DNA of 64,000 bases, taken from positions 2,790,001 to 2,854,000 of the forward strand of contig NZ_JAFBCE010000001.1 of NCBI RefSeq assembly GCF_016907555.1, written 5' to 3'. Below are positions 45,590 through 54,169 of this stretch, one piece after another. The notes below the pieces were generated by a model. It made no database searches and was not told where the DNA came from. It saw only the letters and a list, made by a program, of their open reading frames with translations. The DNA comes from Microbacterium laevaniformans (GTDB lineage Bacteria > Actinomycetota > Actinomycetes > Actinomycetales > Microbacteriaceae). Both the position numbers and the translations under genes were made by a program. How positions within the stretch are numbered: the first letter of the stretch is position 1; every line of letters begins with the position of its first letter.

Positions 45590-46823
45590 GGCGGATTCAA
45601 CCGGTGGTCGCAACGAGTTCTGTGAACTTCTCCGATGGTGTCAGATAGCCGAGCGTTTTGCGTGGTCGTCCGTTGAGCGAGTCCTGGATCGCGGTCAGCT
45701 CAGCGCGGGTGACGATGCTCAGATCGGTGCTCTTCGGCAGGTACTGGCGTAGCAGTCCGTTGGTGTTCTCGTTGCTTCCGCGCTGCCACGGGGAGCGCGG
45801 GTCGCAGAAGTAGATCGGGATGCCGGTCGCTGTCGTGAACTCGGAATGCTTGGCCATCTCGGCACCCTGATCCCAGGTGATCGTCCGCGCCAGCGACGCC
45901 GGCAACGCGGTGATCGCCTCGCGCATTGCGGCCTCCACCTTGTCTGCACTCTTCCCGTCGGGCAGGTGCAGCAGAAGTGTGAGGCGGGTGCTGCGTTCAA
46001 CGAGGGTTCCCACGGCGCTGCGACTGTTCTCACCGAGGATCAAGTCGCCTTCCCAATGCCCCGGCACGGCGCGGTCTTCGACCTCCGCGGGGCGCTCGCT
46101 GATCATCACCATCCCTGGCAGCCGGCCTCGCCGGTCCGTCGCGGTCCGCGACTTCCGTGCCGCACGCCCTGACCGCAGGCAGCGGGCAAGCTCGCGGCGC
46201 AACTGCCCGCGTCCCTGCACGAACAGGGACTGGTAGATCGTCTCATGACTCACGTGCATCTCCGGGTCGTCGGGATGCTCCAACCGTAGGCGGGCGGCGA
46301 TCTCCTGCGGAGACCACAGTTGCTCCAGCTGCGTCGCGACAACCTCGAGCAGCCGTCCACCGTCAAGCTTGAACGGCTTCGGTCGGCGGGCCTGCTCTCG
46401 CGCGTCCTCATGCGCCCGCCACGCCGAGTACCCCTCCCGCCCGCCGCCGCGCTTGACCTCGCGGCTGACCGTCGACACCGCCCGTCCCAGGGCGAGCGCG
46501 ATCGCGGTCAACGTGTCACCGCGCGCGAGACCAACCAGGATCTCCTCACGATCGAAGACCGTCAGATGCCCCTCGCGCGGCTCCCAGCCGAACGGCTTCC
46601 CGTCGAGGTGACGGCCTTCCCGCGCCATGCGGCCGACCATCGGGGCCGTGCACCCGATCTCGCGGGCGATATCGATGAGCCGCCACCCCTTCGAGTGGAG
46701 ACGGAGCGCGAGCTGCTTCTGCTCACGACTGAGATGACCATGCTTGCCCTGCAACGAATGCCTCCCGAGATCAGCGTCTGCTTCATCTCACAGCACTCAT
46801 TGCGACCACCGGTTGAATCCGCC
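45590..46823 (-). mobile_element. IS30-family element inside IS481 transposase A (1234 bp)
   Basis: Ends GGCGGATTCAACCGGTGGTC are identical at both sides for 24 bases and then diverge slightly. A 3-bp GAC duplication (45587-45589, 46824-46826) flanks it. One transposase gene fills it. The boundaries are confirmed by restoration of the host transposase frame. Confidence 0.93.
45597..46754 (-). CDS. IS30-family transposase (in element A)
   Basis: A 385-residue DDE transposase. Two helix-turn-helix regions are seen (HSKGWRLIDIAREIGCTAPMVGRMAR and ARGDTLTAIALALGRAVSTVSREVKR). The core has VPGHWEGDLILG (first Asp), ITWDQGAEMAKHSEF (second Asp) and YFCDPRSPWQRGSNENTNGLLRQYLPKSTDL (Glu in NEN), the IS30 signature. 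Intact. Confidence 0.95.
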   Translation of the reverse strand: MQGKHGHLSREQKQLALRLHSKGWRLIDIAREIGCTAPMVGRMAREGRHLDGKPFGWEPREGHLTVFDREEILVGLARGDTLTAIALALGRAVSTVSREVKRGGGREGYSAWRAHEDAREQARRPKPFKLDGGRLLEVVATQLEQLWSPQEIAARLRLEHPDDPEMHVSHETIYQSLFVQGRGQLRRELARCLRSGRAARKSRTATDRRGRLPGMVMISERPAEVEDRAVPGHWEGDLILGENSRSAVGTLVERSTRLTLLLHLPDGKSADKVEAAMREAITALPASLARTITWDQGAEMAKHSEFTTATGIPIYFCDPRSPWQRGSNENTNGLLRQYLPKSTDLSIVTRAELTAIQDSLNGRPRKTLGYLTPSEKFTELVATTG

Positions 46824-47400
46824 GACCCGTTGATGGGCAAGGCCTATGTCCACACCGTCATCGACGACCACTCCCGAGTCGCCTACGCCGAGATCCACGA
46901 CGACGAAACCGCCCAAACGGCCACCGCCGTCCTGGTCCGGGCCGTCGAATGGTTCAACGCCCGCGGCGTGATCGTCGAACGGGTCCTGTCCGACAACGGC
47001 GGCGCCTATCGCTCACACCTGTGGCGTGACACCTGCGCAGAACTCGGCATCCGGCACAAGCGCACCCGCCCGTATCGGCCGCAGACCAACGGAAAGATCG
47101 AGCGCTTCCATCGCACCCTGGCTGACGGCTGGGCCTATGCCCGCTGCTACACGTCTGAGGCCGAACGACGGGGCGAGCTCGAGGGCTGGTTGCACTACTA
47201 CAACCAGCACCGGCCCCACACGGCCTGCGGGAACCAGCCGCCGTTCTCACGCTTGATCAACGTCCCCGGTCAGTACATTTAGTCATGGTGAGGTTCTCAG
47301 CCGGCAGCCGGCCGCGGCGGGGTGCCCGCGGGCGGCCTCTCAGAGGGGTGTCAGCCGCGGGCCAGCCTGGGGAGGCCAGCCTGGCGGTGTCAAACCCCTG

Positions 47401-47830
47401 CTAAGGAAGGTCGGTCGAGGCGAGCGCCTCCTCCAGCTGTCCGAGGGTGAAGATCCAGCCGTGACGGTAGGACTCCGCAGGAGCGTCGTCGGGCCACGGA
47501 CCGGAGTGCAGGATCATGACGCGCGTGCCGCCGTCGACGGCGTCGAGCCGCATGTCGACGGCCTCGTCGGGCATCTCCCCGTCGTCGTCGCGCCAGGCCC
47601 AGGTGTACGCGAGATGGCTCGGTGCGTCGACGGCAAGGTAGTTGCCCTGCAACTCGACGCCCGCTCCGTGTGCGGCGATGCGGTAGGCGCCGCCGGGGCG
47701 AACGTCGGCGTCGATCTCGACGTCGCTCCAGTGGCTCCACCACCAAGAGCGCAGGCCCTCGGGGCTCGCGAGTGCCGCCCAGACGCGGTCGACGGGTGCA
47801 GCGACGACGTGCTCGAGCCCCTCACACCGG
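47401..47830 (-). CDS. SRPBCC/AHSA1-type protein, 5' end unclear
   Basis: The frame reads GLEHVVAAPVDRVWAALASPEGLRSWWWSHWSDVEI, then GGAYRIAAHGAG and NYLAVDAPSHLAYTWAWRDDD, ending MILHSGPWPDDAPAESYRHGWIFTLGQLEEAL. This is the START-like fold of Activator of Hsp90 ATPase homologues, about 140 residues, nearly complete. No ATG, GTG or good TTG start is found before GLEHVV within the open frame, so the 5' end may be damaged or the start cryptic. Often paired with ArsR regulators, but none is recognisable upstream. Confidence 0.7.
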
Positions 47831-48274
47831 TCCGTCGCGTTCGAGGCGGATCTCTGTTCTCCGGTGTGCGGACTGCCTCGCTGTCAAGAACGTCTTCAGC
47901 GCCGAGGCCGTCTTGCCGTCCAGACCAAGGAACCCGTCCCGCGCGTACTCGCGCACCCCTGGCCGGTGTCCGTGTCTGGGGCGTCTTGTCAGTCGAGCTG
48001 GTTGTGCTGGGTTGGGGACTGCCGCAATGGATTCGTCGGCCCCGCACACGTTGTCGAGCGCGCCGTCTGTTGCCTGCGCGCACCCGGTCTGTCCCTGTCC
48101 GCAGCACCGTCAATCTGATCGATGAGGCCATGCCCTGTCAGTGCGAGCACAACCGCGACGGCCGACACCACGGCGCACCTCGTAGCTCGCGTCTGCGGTC
48201 GGTGAGCCGTCGGCGCGTGCGAGAGCGCTGCGTCGACGACCATCATCACAGGTCCACCGAGGCAGACTTGCCGG
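47831..48274. other. No secure gene
   Basis: About 440 bases. A minus-strand frame ending at 47822 (VREYARDGFLGLDGKTASALKTFLTARQSAHRR) might be the tail of a lost gene preceding the SRPBCC gene, and a short hydrophobic stretch (CAVVSAVAVVLALTGHGLI) lies near 48150-48210 on the minus strand. Neither can be assigned. Confidence 0.4.
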
Positions 48275-48631
48275 ATGCAGATCAGGGATTACCGACGGTA
48301 CCTGGCGGCCGTAAACGCCCGAAACTGGAACGTGGCCGCAGAGCACGTCGCGCACGAGGTCAGCGTCAACGGCGAGCTGATCGACGGTGCCACCTACGTT
48401 GGCAACCTGCGCCGTCTGGCCGCCACACATCCCGACCATCGCTGGGAGATCACCGACTTGCTGTGCAACGGTGATCGCCTCGCTGCACGACTGACCACCA
48501 CCTGCTCGGAGGGGCAAGGCTTCGAACTCGCGCACTACCGGTGGGCCAACCGGCGGATCGTCGAGGTGTGGACCATCGGCACGGAGCCGGTTGTGCAACC
48601 TCACGAGCATGTCATCGGCGAGGGCGAATAG
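48275..48631 (+). CDS. SnoaL-like/ester cyclase-type protein
   Basis: A 118-residue NTF2-like fold: MQIRDYRRYLAAVNARNWNVAAEHVAHEVSVNGELIDGATYVGNLRRL, then HRWEITDLLCNGDRLAARLTTTC and GQGFELAHYRWANRRIVEVWTIGTEP. The final strand (IVEVW) is typical of SnoaL_2 polyketide cyclase-like proteins. Ligand unknown. Stands alone between non-coding stretches. Confidence 0.75.
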   Translation: MQIRDYRRYLAAVNARNWNVAAEHVAHEVSVNGELIDGATYVGNLRRLAATHPDHRWEITDLLCNGDRLAARLTTTCSEGQGFELAHYRWANRRIVEVWTIGTEPVVQPHEHVIGEGE

Positions 48632-49029
48632 GGATACGGTTCGGCTGGGCGCCACGACAGAGACGACTCTGGCGAAGCGCGGCCGCCTGTAGGGTCAGGG
48701 CACTCGGTTCCGGCCCGAAGGAAGGCGCCGCAAGCTCACCTTTCGAGGGAGCGGGTCATGATCAGGAATACGGGACCAGCGAGGGTCTGGACCACCGCGG
48801 CTGCAGAACGGGCGAAGCCGGTGTCGACAGCCGACTTGGGAATCCGCGATTCGGGATCTGGGCGTACGCGGTCCTGACCGCGATATACCCCACGCCGTGC
48901 CCGCGACTCGGCCTTGGCGTCCACCCGTCGGACGACGGTGCCGGCGGCAGCGAGTGAGGCTGTCGGTGCCTCGGATGAACGCGCGCCGCACCGCGGAGGA
49001 GTGCGCGGGGCCCGCTGGTCTCGCCGGCC
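48632..49029. other. No convincing gene
   Basis: Nearly 400 bases with only short, unrelated frames on both strands. I see no domain, RNA gene or clear repeat. Confidence 0.5.
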
Positions 49030-49791
49030 TCAGCTGCTTGGGGAGTGCGTCAAGTACACGGTGAACTCCTCACCCGGCTCACCCTCTGCGGCGGTGTCCG
49101 ACGGCTCCACGCTCCGGACGGTCAGGCCTGCCCGCGAGGCGAGCGCGGTGATTGTCTGCCGCGTCTGCCAGTGGATCACCCACTCGCGGTCAGCGCGCTG
49201 GGGTGGACCCGACCGGGGCACACGTTCGTAGGTCACCGTGGTGCGGCGGGTTCGAGCGTTCTGGTTGTAGTCCTCCGACACCGGCGTGTAGCGCAGCAGG
49301 TCACCGCGGTGATCGATAGTCTCGCGCGCCACGCCAAACTGCTCCCGGGGCGTCGGGCCGGCGACCCACAGCGGCACCATGATCGTGCCGTCGGTGGCGA
49401 GGTGGCGGCGGAAGGACTTGAGGGCTCGCAGGGCCGCGTCGTCGTGCGGTAGCAGCTCGAAGGTGGGCCCGGCCAGGTATACCGACCGGTAGGACCGTCC
49501 GAGGTCCATCTCTTCCATCCGCGCGACGTGAAGCCGGACGTCCAGCCCTTGCGTGCCCGCCGCCAGTCGCGCCTGCTCGATCATGTCGGGTGAGGAGTCG
49601 ACGCCGTCGACATCGAGTCCCTCGCTGACCAGCTGGAGCATCGGTTGACCGGCACCGCAGCCGACTTCGAGGGCCGGTTCACCGTGCGACCGGACGAAGT
49701 CCGCGTATCGACTCGGATCGAATGTCTCAGCCTTCAACGCCGAGTACACCTCCGCGACCAGTCCAGTGTAGAAGCTCGCAGGATCACTCAT
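49030..49791 (-). CDS. SAM-dependent class I methyltransferase
   Basis: A 253-residue methyltransferase_25/11 type enzyme. Motif I is PALEVGCGAGQPMLQLVSEG, motif II GVDSSPDMIEQAR, then RLHVARMEEMDLGRSYRSVYLAGPTFELL and RRHLATDGTIMVPLWV. The Tyr-rich N-terminus (FYTGLVAEVYSALK) is typical. Substrate unknown; the C-terminal beta sheet (EWVIHWQTRQTITALASRAGLTVRSV) matches small-molecule methyltransferases. Confidence 0.88.
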   Translation of the reverse strand: MSDPASFYTGLVAEVYSALKAETFDPSRYADFVRSHGEPALEVGCGAGQPMLQLVSEGLDVDGVDSSPDMIEQARLAAGTQGLDVRLHVARMEEMDLGRSYRSVYLAGPTFELLPHDDAALRALKSFRRHLATDGTIMVPLWVAGPTPREQFGVARETIDHRGDLLRYTPVSEDYNQNARTRRTTVTYERVPRSGPPQRADREWVIHWQTRQTITALASRAGLTVRSVEPSDTAAEGEPGEEFTVYLTHSPSS

Positions 49792-49860
49792 GAAGCCTCC
49801 TGGGGACCTGTAGGGGCGCTCACTGCCCCGCGGTGCGCTGTGATGACGGTGTCCACGGCG

Positions 49861-50685
49861 TCAGACCGAGGAGACGTAGTTCGTGAGCGCGGTAACGAGG
49901 TCGTCGACGCGGGTGTGGGTCCACTGCACGCCGGGGTCGGGTTCGATGTAGGCCAGGACCGTTGAGGCGACCATGTATACAGCCGAGTCCCATTGCGCCG
50001 GCTGTGTGCTGCCGAAAGCGCGCATGGGGCGTGGGGTGTCGGTGGCATTTTCTCCCAGGGTCAGTCGGGTGAGCAGGCCGGACATGGTGGCGCCGGCTGC
50101 TCGGCTCATCAGCTCGAAGCCGTCCGGTCCGGCCAGTGGAGCGACGAGCCGGTAGCCGAGCAGACCGGTGAACTGCGCGTACGCACGCGCCCGAGCATCC
50201 GTCACCCGACGTTCCGCACTGGCGAGGGCGGCGGTGACCTCATCGCGCACCTGCGGGTCGGTGATGCCCTGATGACTGGCCAGCAGGACGGTGAACGTGC
50301 GCCACTGCGGTGAGGTGCTGACAACCCGGTAGTCCGCGCCGATGGACACCCGCAGCAGCTCGACGACGAGGTCGCGGTGCCCCTCCGGAGACCCCAGGCG
50401 CGCAGCGTGTTCGAGGACGACGTCCGCCGCCGGCCCGACGATGCTGGCCTCGGGGGCAGGGAGCGTGGTGCCGCCGGCCAGCTCCAGCAGGACATCGCCG
50501 TAGAAGTGATCGCGTTTGGGCCAGCGCCGGTAGGCGGACGTGCGTGAGACTCCCGCCTGCCGGACTACCTCGTCGAACGGGATCGACTCCAGCCCGGTCG
50601 AGATGCCCTGCTCGTGCACGAGCGCGACTGCGGCGTCGAGCATGCGCCGCTCCGTCTCCCGGTCACTCATCCGCGTTCCAGCCAT
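49861..50685 (-). CDS. TetR/AcrR-family repressor
   Basis: A 274-residue regulator. N-terminal TetR helix-turn-helix (RMLDAAVALVHEQGIS, FDEVVRQAGVSRTSAYRRWPKRDHFYGDVL) and a long helical ligand domain. Divergent from the flavodoxin gene; the gap holds GAGTACCGACAGTGGTACTC, a good palindromic operator. It probably represses the flavodoxin-membrane protein-monooxygenase genes to its right. Confidence 0.9.
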   Translation of the reverse strand: MAGTRMSDRETERRMLDAAVALVHEQGISTGLESIPFDEVVRQAGVSRTSAYRRWPKRDHFYGDVLLELAGGTTLPAPEASIVGPAADVVLEHAARLGSPEGHRDLVVELLRVSIGADYRVVSTSPQWRTFTVLLASHQGITDPQVRDEVTAALASAERRVTDARARAYAQFTGLLGYRLVAPLAGPDGFELMSRAAGATMSGLLTRLTLGENATDTPRPMRAFGSTQPAQWDSAVYMVASTVLAYIEPDPGVQWTHTRVDDLVTALTNYVSSV

Positions 50686-50704
50686 GAAGCAAGTCTAGCT
50701 CTTC

Positions 50705-50724
50705 GAGTACCGACAGTGGTACTC
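50705..50724. promoter_or_regulatory. Palindromic TetR operator
   Basis: GAGTACCGACAGTGGTACTC (arms GAGTACC and GGTACTC, 6-bp spacer); a further GAGTACC half-site follows at 50726-50732. It lies 20 bp from the repressor start and 30 bp before the flavodoxin ATG. Confidence 0.7.
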
Positions 50725-50754
50725 TGAGTACCGTCAAAGACATTGAGAGTACGA

Positions 50755-51261
50755 ATGGATGGTGGGCACGTGGAGGTTCTACTGGTCGTCGAATCGTGGT
50801 TCGGCAACACTCGGACGATCGCGGATGCGATCGCGCAGGGCCTGTCGCAGCAGGGCGGACGCGTGCAGATGCTCAACGTCGAGGACGCGCTCGCCGAGGT
50901 GCCCGCAGGCGTCGACCTGGTGGTTCTCGGAGCGCCCACGCACAACCGGGGCCTGTCCACGACTGCGACCCGGCAGAAGGCCATCGCGGCCGGAGCCAAG
51001 CACGGTGCGACCGGTGCGCAGGAATGGGTCGACACCGTGCAGCTGCGGGACGGGGTGAAGGTCGCGGTCTTCGACACGGTCACCAGCAAGAGCTGGTTCA
51101 GCGGCTCGGCGGCCAAGGCCGCCGCCCGAACCCTCGCCCGCCGAGGACTGGCTGCCGCTGCCGAGACCAAGAGCTTCACGGTCAGAGGGCTCAAAGGCCC
51201 CCTGCGTCCAGGACAGGTCAACGCCGCCCAGAGCTGGGGCCAGCACCTCGCCCGCCAATAG
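50755..51261 (+). CDS. Flavodoxin-domain protein
   Basis: A 168-residue protein. N-terminal FMN-binding strand-loop VLLVVESWFGNTRTIADAIAQGL (T/SxxGNT-like phosphate loop), then DLVVLGAPTHNRG and VKVAVFDTVTSKSWFSGSAAK with an Arg/Lys-rich end. Length and order match single-domain flavodoxins of Actinobacteria. Start ATG 50755 (MDGGHVEVLL) follows the TetR operator. Likely an inducible redox carrier; partner unknown. Confidence 0.85.
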   Translation: MDGGHVEVLLVVESWFGNTRTIADAIAQGLSQQGGRVQMLNVEDALAEVPAGVDLVVLGAPTHNRGLSTTATRQKAIAAGAKHGATGAQEWVDTVQLRDGVKVAVFDTVTSKSWFSGSAAKAAARTLARRGLAAAAETKSFTVRGLKGPLRPGQVNAAQSWGQHLARQ

Positions 51262-51404
51262 ACCCAAGCGTCCAGACTCACGAAGAAGCGAAACTCGCCA
51301 TGATCACGCCTCCGACCGCACCGCCCCTGTCGAGCGGTCTACCGCATGCCGCTCCCTTGACCAACGCCGACGGCCGCCCCCTACGGGATTGAGGAGCCTC
51401 CACC

Positions 51405-51851
51405 GTGCCCAGCCACATCGCGGTCGTCTACCTGACCATCGCCCTGGTGCCCCTCGCCAGCATCCTCACCTGCGTCTACGCGCTGTCGACGAGAAGCCGG
51501 GCGCGAATGCGCCTGCCGACCATCCTCGCCAACGTCGCCGCCGTCACCGCGGTCATCTGGGCATCCAGCGAAGGGCCAGCGCTCCTGGAACACGTGGAGC
51601 AGACAGCGACATCGGCGGAAGCAGCCGCAGCGAACGAGCACGCGCTGGGCAGCGCGAACCTCTTCTACGCCACCGGGGCCATGCTTACCCTCGTCCTGAT
51701 CACCGTGTGGTGGGTCCTCCGCCCCGGCCGAGAGCCATCGGTCCTCTCACGGATCGCTTCGACCTTGCTGGTCATCGCCGCTGGCGCGTCCCTGATCACC
51801 CTCGCTCTCGTGGCTCAGGCCGGCGCCACTGCCGTCTGGACCGCCGCGTGA
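51405..51851 (+). CDS. Four-helix integral membrane protein
   Basis: A 148-residue protein with four hydrophobic segments: VVYLTIALVPLASILTCVYAL, LPTILANVAAVTAVIWASSE, LFYATGAMLTLVLITVWWVL and IASTLLVIAAGASLITLALVAQAG. A small DUF2231/DoxX-like architecture without recognisable ligands. GAGGAGCC lies upstream of the start. Downstream of the flavodoxin in the TetR-controlled group. Function unknown. Confidence 0.75.
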   Translation: MPSHIAVVYLTIALVPLASILTCVYALSTRSRARMRLPTILANVAAVTAVIWASSEGPALLEHVEQTATSAEAAAANEHALGSANLFYATGAMLTLVLITVWWVLRPGREPSVLSRIASTLLVIAAGASLITLALVAQAGATAVWTAA

Positions 51852-51984
51852 GCCCCATCCGGTTCGACTCCACAGCCACGGACGGCACCACGATCAGCAC
51901 GCCATCCACCCCGACGACTGCCCGGAGTCGCGGCACCAGCTTGCACGCCGAGTTCTCACGCACACCTGAAAGGAAGCGCCACCC

Positions 51985-52293
51985 ATGCCCAATCCCGTCA
52001 CGTTCGTCAACATCATCGACGTCGAACCAGAACAGCAGCAGGCCGTCATCGACATCCTCAAAGAGGGCAGCGAGAAGGTCATCTCCCACCGGCCCGGCTT
52101 CATCTCCGTCACGATCATCGCCAGCGCCGACCAACGGCGGGTCATCAACATCGCGCGATGGCACAGCGCAGACGACGTGCGAGCGACCCAAGCCGACCCT
52201 GCCGCAGCCGAATACGCCCAGCGCACCGCCGCGATCGCTCAGGCACACCCCGGTCTCTATGCGACCGTCGCGGAGTACACCGCCCGCGCGTGA
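51985..52293 (+). CDS. Antibiotic biosynthesis monooxygenase (ABM)-domain protein
   Basis: A 102-residue dimeric ferredoxin-like protein: VTFVNIIDVEPEQQQAVIDILKEGSEKVISHRPGFISVTIIASADQRRVINIARWHSADDVRA, ending LYATVAEY. The ABM fold covers quinone monooxygenases and heme-degrading enzymes; the Asn/Trp/His ligands of IsdG are not obvious. AGGAAG before ATG 51985. Near a flavodoxin, it might act on quinones (inference). Confidence 0.85.
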   Translation: MPNPVTFVNIIDVEPEQQQAVIDILKEGSEKVISHRPGFISVTIIASADQRRVINIARWHSADDVRATQADPAAAEYAQRTAAIAQAHPGLYATVAEYTARA

Positions 52294-52344
52294 CCAAACC
52301 AGGGAAGACCTCGAGCGGTGACCAGCTAAACCAGCGACGCCACG

Positions 52345-52783
52345 ATGTCAGGCGAGCGGAACCGACGCGGAGGACCTGACAGCACCGGTACTCCCGAGTT
52401 CTCACCCATCCTCGCCCGCAGCAGGACGATGTACGCGCCTGTGGCGCCCGTCGCCTTCGACTGCGTCCAGTTGGTGTTCGTCCGCGCCGGCTCTGCGATC
52501 ACCTTCAGCGAGTTCGGCGCTCATCCGGTCAGAGTCGGCGACGTCGTCGCCCTGGCTGCGAACACGCTTTGCGGGAGCGAACTTGAAGGGTCATTCACCG
52601 TCACCACGCTCTACCTCGACGGCGACTACATCGTCGACCAGGTGTTCTGGCAGAACGCCGCAGTGCTGGCCGACCGACTCGACGCCCGAGACTTCGCCGA
52701 CGAGCTGTACTGCGAGGCGGCACAGATCCTGCACCTGGGTGAGAACCGAGTCGGCATGCTCAGCCCGTGGCTCGACGAGCTAG
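52345..52783 (+). pseudogene. AraC-type regulator truncated by IS481 element B
   Basis: The N-terminal cupin-like half of an AraC regulator: PVAFDCVQLVFVRAGSAITFSEFGAHPVRVGDVVALAANTLCGSELEGSFTVTTLYLDGDYIVDQVFWQ, ending RVGMLSPWLDEL at the CTAG where the IS481 element starts. The DNA-binding half is missing, and nothing AraC-like follows on the far side at 55292. The apparent end VVLTGDVDQS is encoded by the IS end. Confidence 0.75.
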
Positions 52784-53760
52784 TTGTACTGACCGGGGAC
52801 GTTGATCAATCGTGAGAAGGGCGGCTGGCCTCCGCAGGCGGTGTGTGGTCGGTGCTGGTTGTACTCGTGGAGCCAGTCGGCGAGGGCATCGCGGCGTTCG
52901 TTCTCGCTCGTGTAGCAGCGCGCATACGCCCAGCCGTCGGCCATGGTGCGGTGGAATCGCTCGGCCTTGCCGTTGGTCTGTGGGCGGTATGGCCGCGTTC
53001 GCTTCGGAGTGATCGATAGAGCCTCGCACGTGTCTCGCCACAGGTGAGAACGGTACGCACCACCGTTATCGGACAAGATGCGCTCAATAGCGACCCCTCG
53101 GTCGGCGAACCACTCGACCGCTCGATGCAGGACTCCGACGGCGGTGACAGCGGATTCGTCGTTGTGAACCTCGGTGTAGGCGACGCGCGAGTGGTCATCG
53201 ATGATGGTGTGCACGAACGCATACCCGAGCTTGGGGTTGCGCCACTTGTTCTTCGGCTTGCCGGGAGTGACGGCACGATTCCTCGATCCTTGACGTCGCC
53301 CGACGTATCGCCAGCCCCCACCGTCGGGGATGTTCCCGAGCTTCTCCACGTGCACGAGCGAGCCAGGGTGGTCGTGTTCGTATCGGCGGATCGGCTCGCC
53401 GGTGGCAAGGTCGACGTAGGAAAGTCGATTCATGCGCGCGGTCGTAAGGATGCGGTGGACCGTGGCCGGGGCGATGCCGAGTCGGGCTGCGAGTTGAACA
53501 GGCCCTTCCCTCAGGCGCATTCGTAGGCTCACGCACCGTTTTGTCGTCTTCTTGCTCGTCTTGTTCGGCGAAGATTTCGGCCGTGACGACCGGTCCTGCA
53601 TCGGCTCGCCAGCAAGGTAGCGGTCGACCCACCGCTTCACGGTCAGCCACGACACCTGGAAGCGGGCAGCGACTTCGCTGATCGGCCATCCTTCCTCGAT
53701 GACGAGGCGTGCGACTCGTAGACGATGACGTGGGGTCAGCGCGGCATTGCGATGCCTCAA
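52780..53760 (-). CDS. IS481-family transposase B
   Basis: A 326-residue transposase. N-terminal helix-turn-helix segments RHRNAALTPRHRLRVARLVIEEGWPISEVAARFQVSWLTVKRWVDRY and VQLAARLGIAPATVHRIL; DDE core with HTIIDDHSRVAYTEVHNDE, ERILSDNGGAYRSHLW and PYRPQTNGKAERFHRTMADGWAYAR; end INVPGQYN. The start is a TTG at 53760 preceded by AGGAGG. Compared with copy A it lacks two residues before EKLGN. Stop codon is the TAG of the flanking CTAG. Confidence 0.93.
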   Translation of the reverse strand: MRHRNAALTPRHRLRVARLVIEEGWPISEVAARFQVSWLTVKRWVDRYLAGEPMQDRSSRPKSSPNKTSKKTTKRCVSLRMRLREGPVQLAARLGIAPATVHRILTTARMNRLSYVDLATGEPIRRYEHDHPGSLVHVEKLGNIPDGGGWRYVGRRQGSRNRAVTPGKPKNKWRNPKLGYAFVHTIIDDHSRVAYTEVHNDESAVTAVGVLHRAVEWFADRGVAIERILSDNGGAYRSHLWRDTCEALSITPKRTRPYRPQTNGKAERFHRTMADGWAYARCYTSENERRDALADWLHEYNQHRPHTACGGQPPFSRLINVPGQYN

Positions 53761-53836
53761 AGTGCCTCCTGAGATAGATCGGTGGCCGGCCGCGTTTGCG
53801 ACCGGCCACCGGATGATGGAGTTGGAGTAGAGATCT

Positions 53837-54169
53837 CTACTCGGCGCCTTGCGCTGCATGGAAGGTGAGTGCTGGCTCGAGCCAGGACTCGAGCCCAGGT
53901 CCCTGGAGTGCGGCCTGCTCGACGCAGATCCAGCCGTCACCCATGGGGCGGTCTGCGCCCATGAGCGCAGGGTGAGCACCAGGGCGGGCGAGTAGGTCTT
54001 CTGCGTCAGTGGGGTCGATGCGTAGCAGGAGTGTCCCTTCCCGACGAGCGGCGACGACCATCCGGTCCTCGACCATGAACGACACTCCCCCGAACATCGA
54101 CACCTCACGAGGGTTGCGAGCTCTTAGCGCGTCACGAACTCGCTCGACCAGGTCCTTCTGTGCTGTCAT
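53837..54169 (-). CDS. TfoX N-terminal-domain protein (element B passenger)
   Basis: A 110-residue protein: LVERVRDALRARNPREVSMFGGVSFMVEDRMVVAARREGTLLLRIDPTDAEDLLARPGAHPALMGADRPMGDGWICV. This is the TfoX_N fold, with the typical MFGGxxFMVxxRM segment. Stand-alone TfoX_N proteins are common in Actinobacteria and of unknown function. It overlaps the SnoaL-like gene by 4 bp (ATGA), so the two are co-expressed away from the HxlR operator. Confidence 0.9.
   Translation of the reverse strand: MTAQKDLVERVRDALRARNPREVSMFGGVSFMVEDRMVVAARREGTLLLRIDPTDAEDLLARPGAHPALMGADRPMGDGWICVEQAALQGPGLESWLEPALTFHAAQGAE

Larger units (their letters stand above)
43382..47277 (+). mobile_element. IS481-family element A with passenger genes, interrupted by IS30
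   Basis: The left end begins TGTACTGACCGGACACATTG. The right end on the other strand begins TGTACTGACCGGGGACGTTG; the first 12 bases are identical and 19 of 25 match. Between them, left to right: HxlR regulator (minus), alpha/beta hydrolase (plus), IS481 transposase (plus), whose C-terminus runs into the right end. The transposase is split by an IS30 element; without it the unit is about 2.66 kb, while simple IS481 elements are about 1 kb. The left flank has CTAG and the right flank TTAG. Same layout as element B at 52785. Confidence 0.8.
45059..47282 (+). pseudogene. IS481-family transposase A, split by an IS30 element
   Basis: First part 45059-45589: MSHANAALTPRHRLIVARLV, EVAARFQVSWPAVKRWSERY, GPVQLACRLGIAPSTVHRIL and HVDVKKLGNIPDGGGWRYVG. 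Second part 46827-47282: GKAYVHTVIDDHSRVAYAEIHDDE, SDNGGAYRSHLW, PYRPQTNGKIERFHRTLADGWAYAR and INVPGQYI. Deleting the IS30 copy and one GAC restores a single 328-residue frame (NKYRD-PLMGKAYVH) aligning with transposase B. The stop codon TAG lies just outside the element. Disrupted, so not functional now. Confidence 0.92.

Noticed and set aside
47822..48049. Minus-strand frame that could be a regulator preceding the SRPBCC gene
   Set aside because: Only the last 45 residues look protein-like and no helix-turn-helix is visible; not enough to call an ArsR gene.
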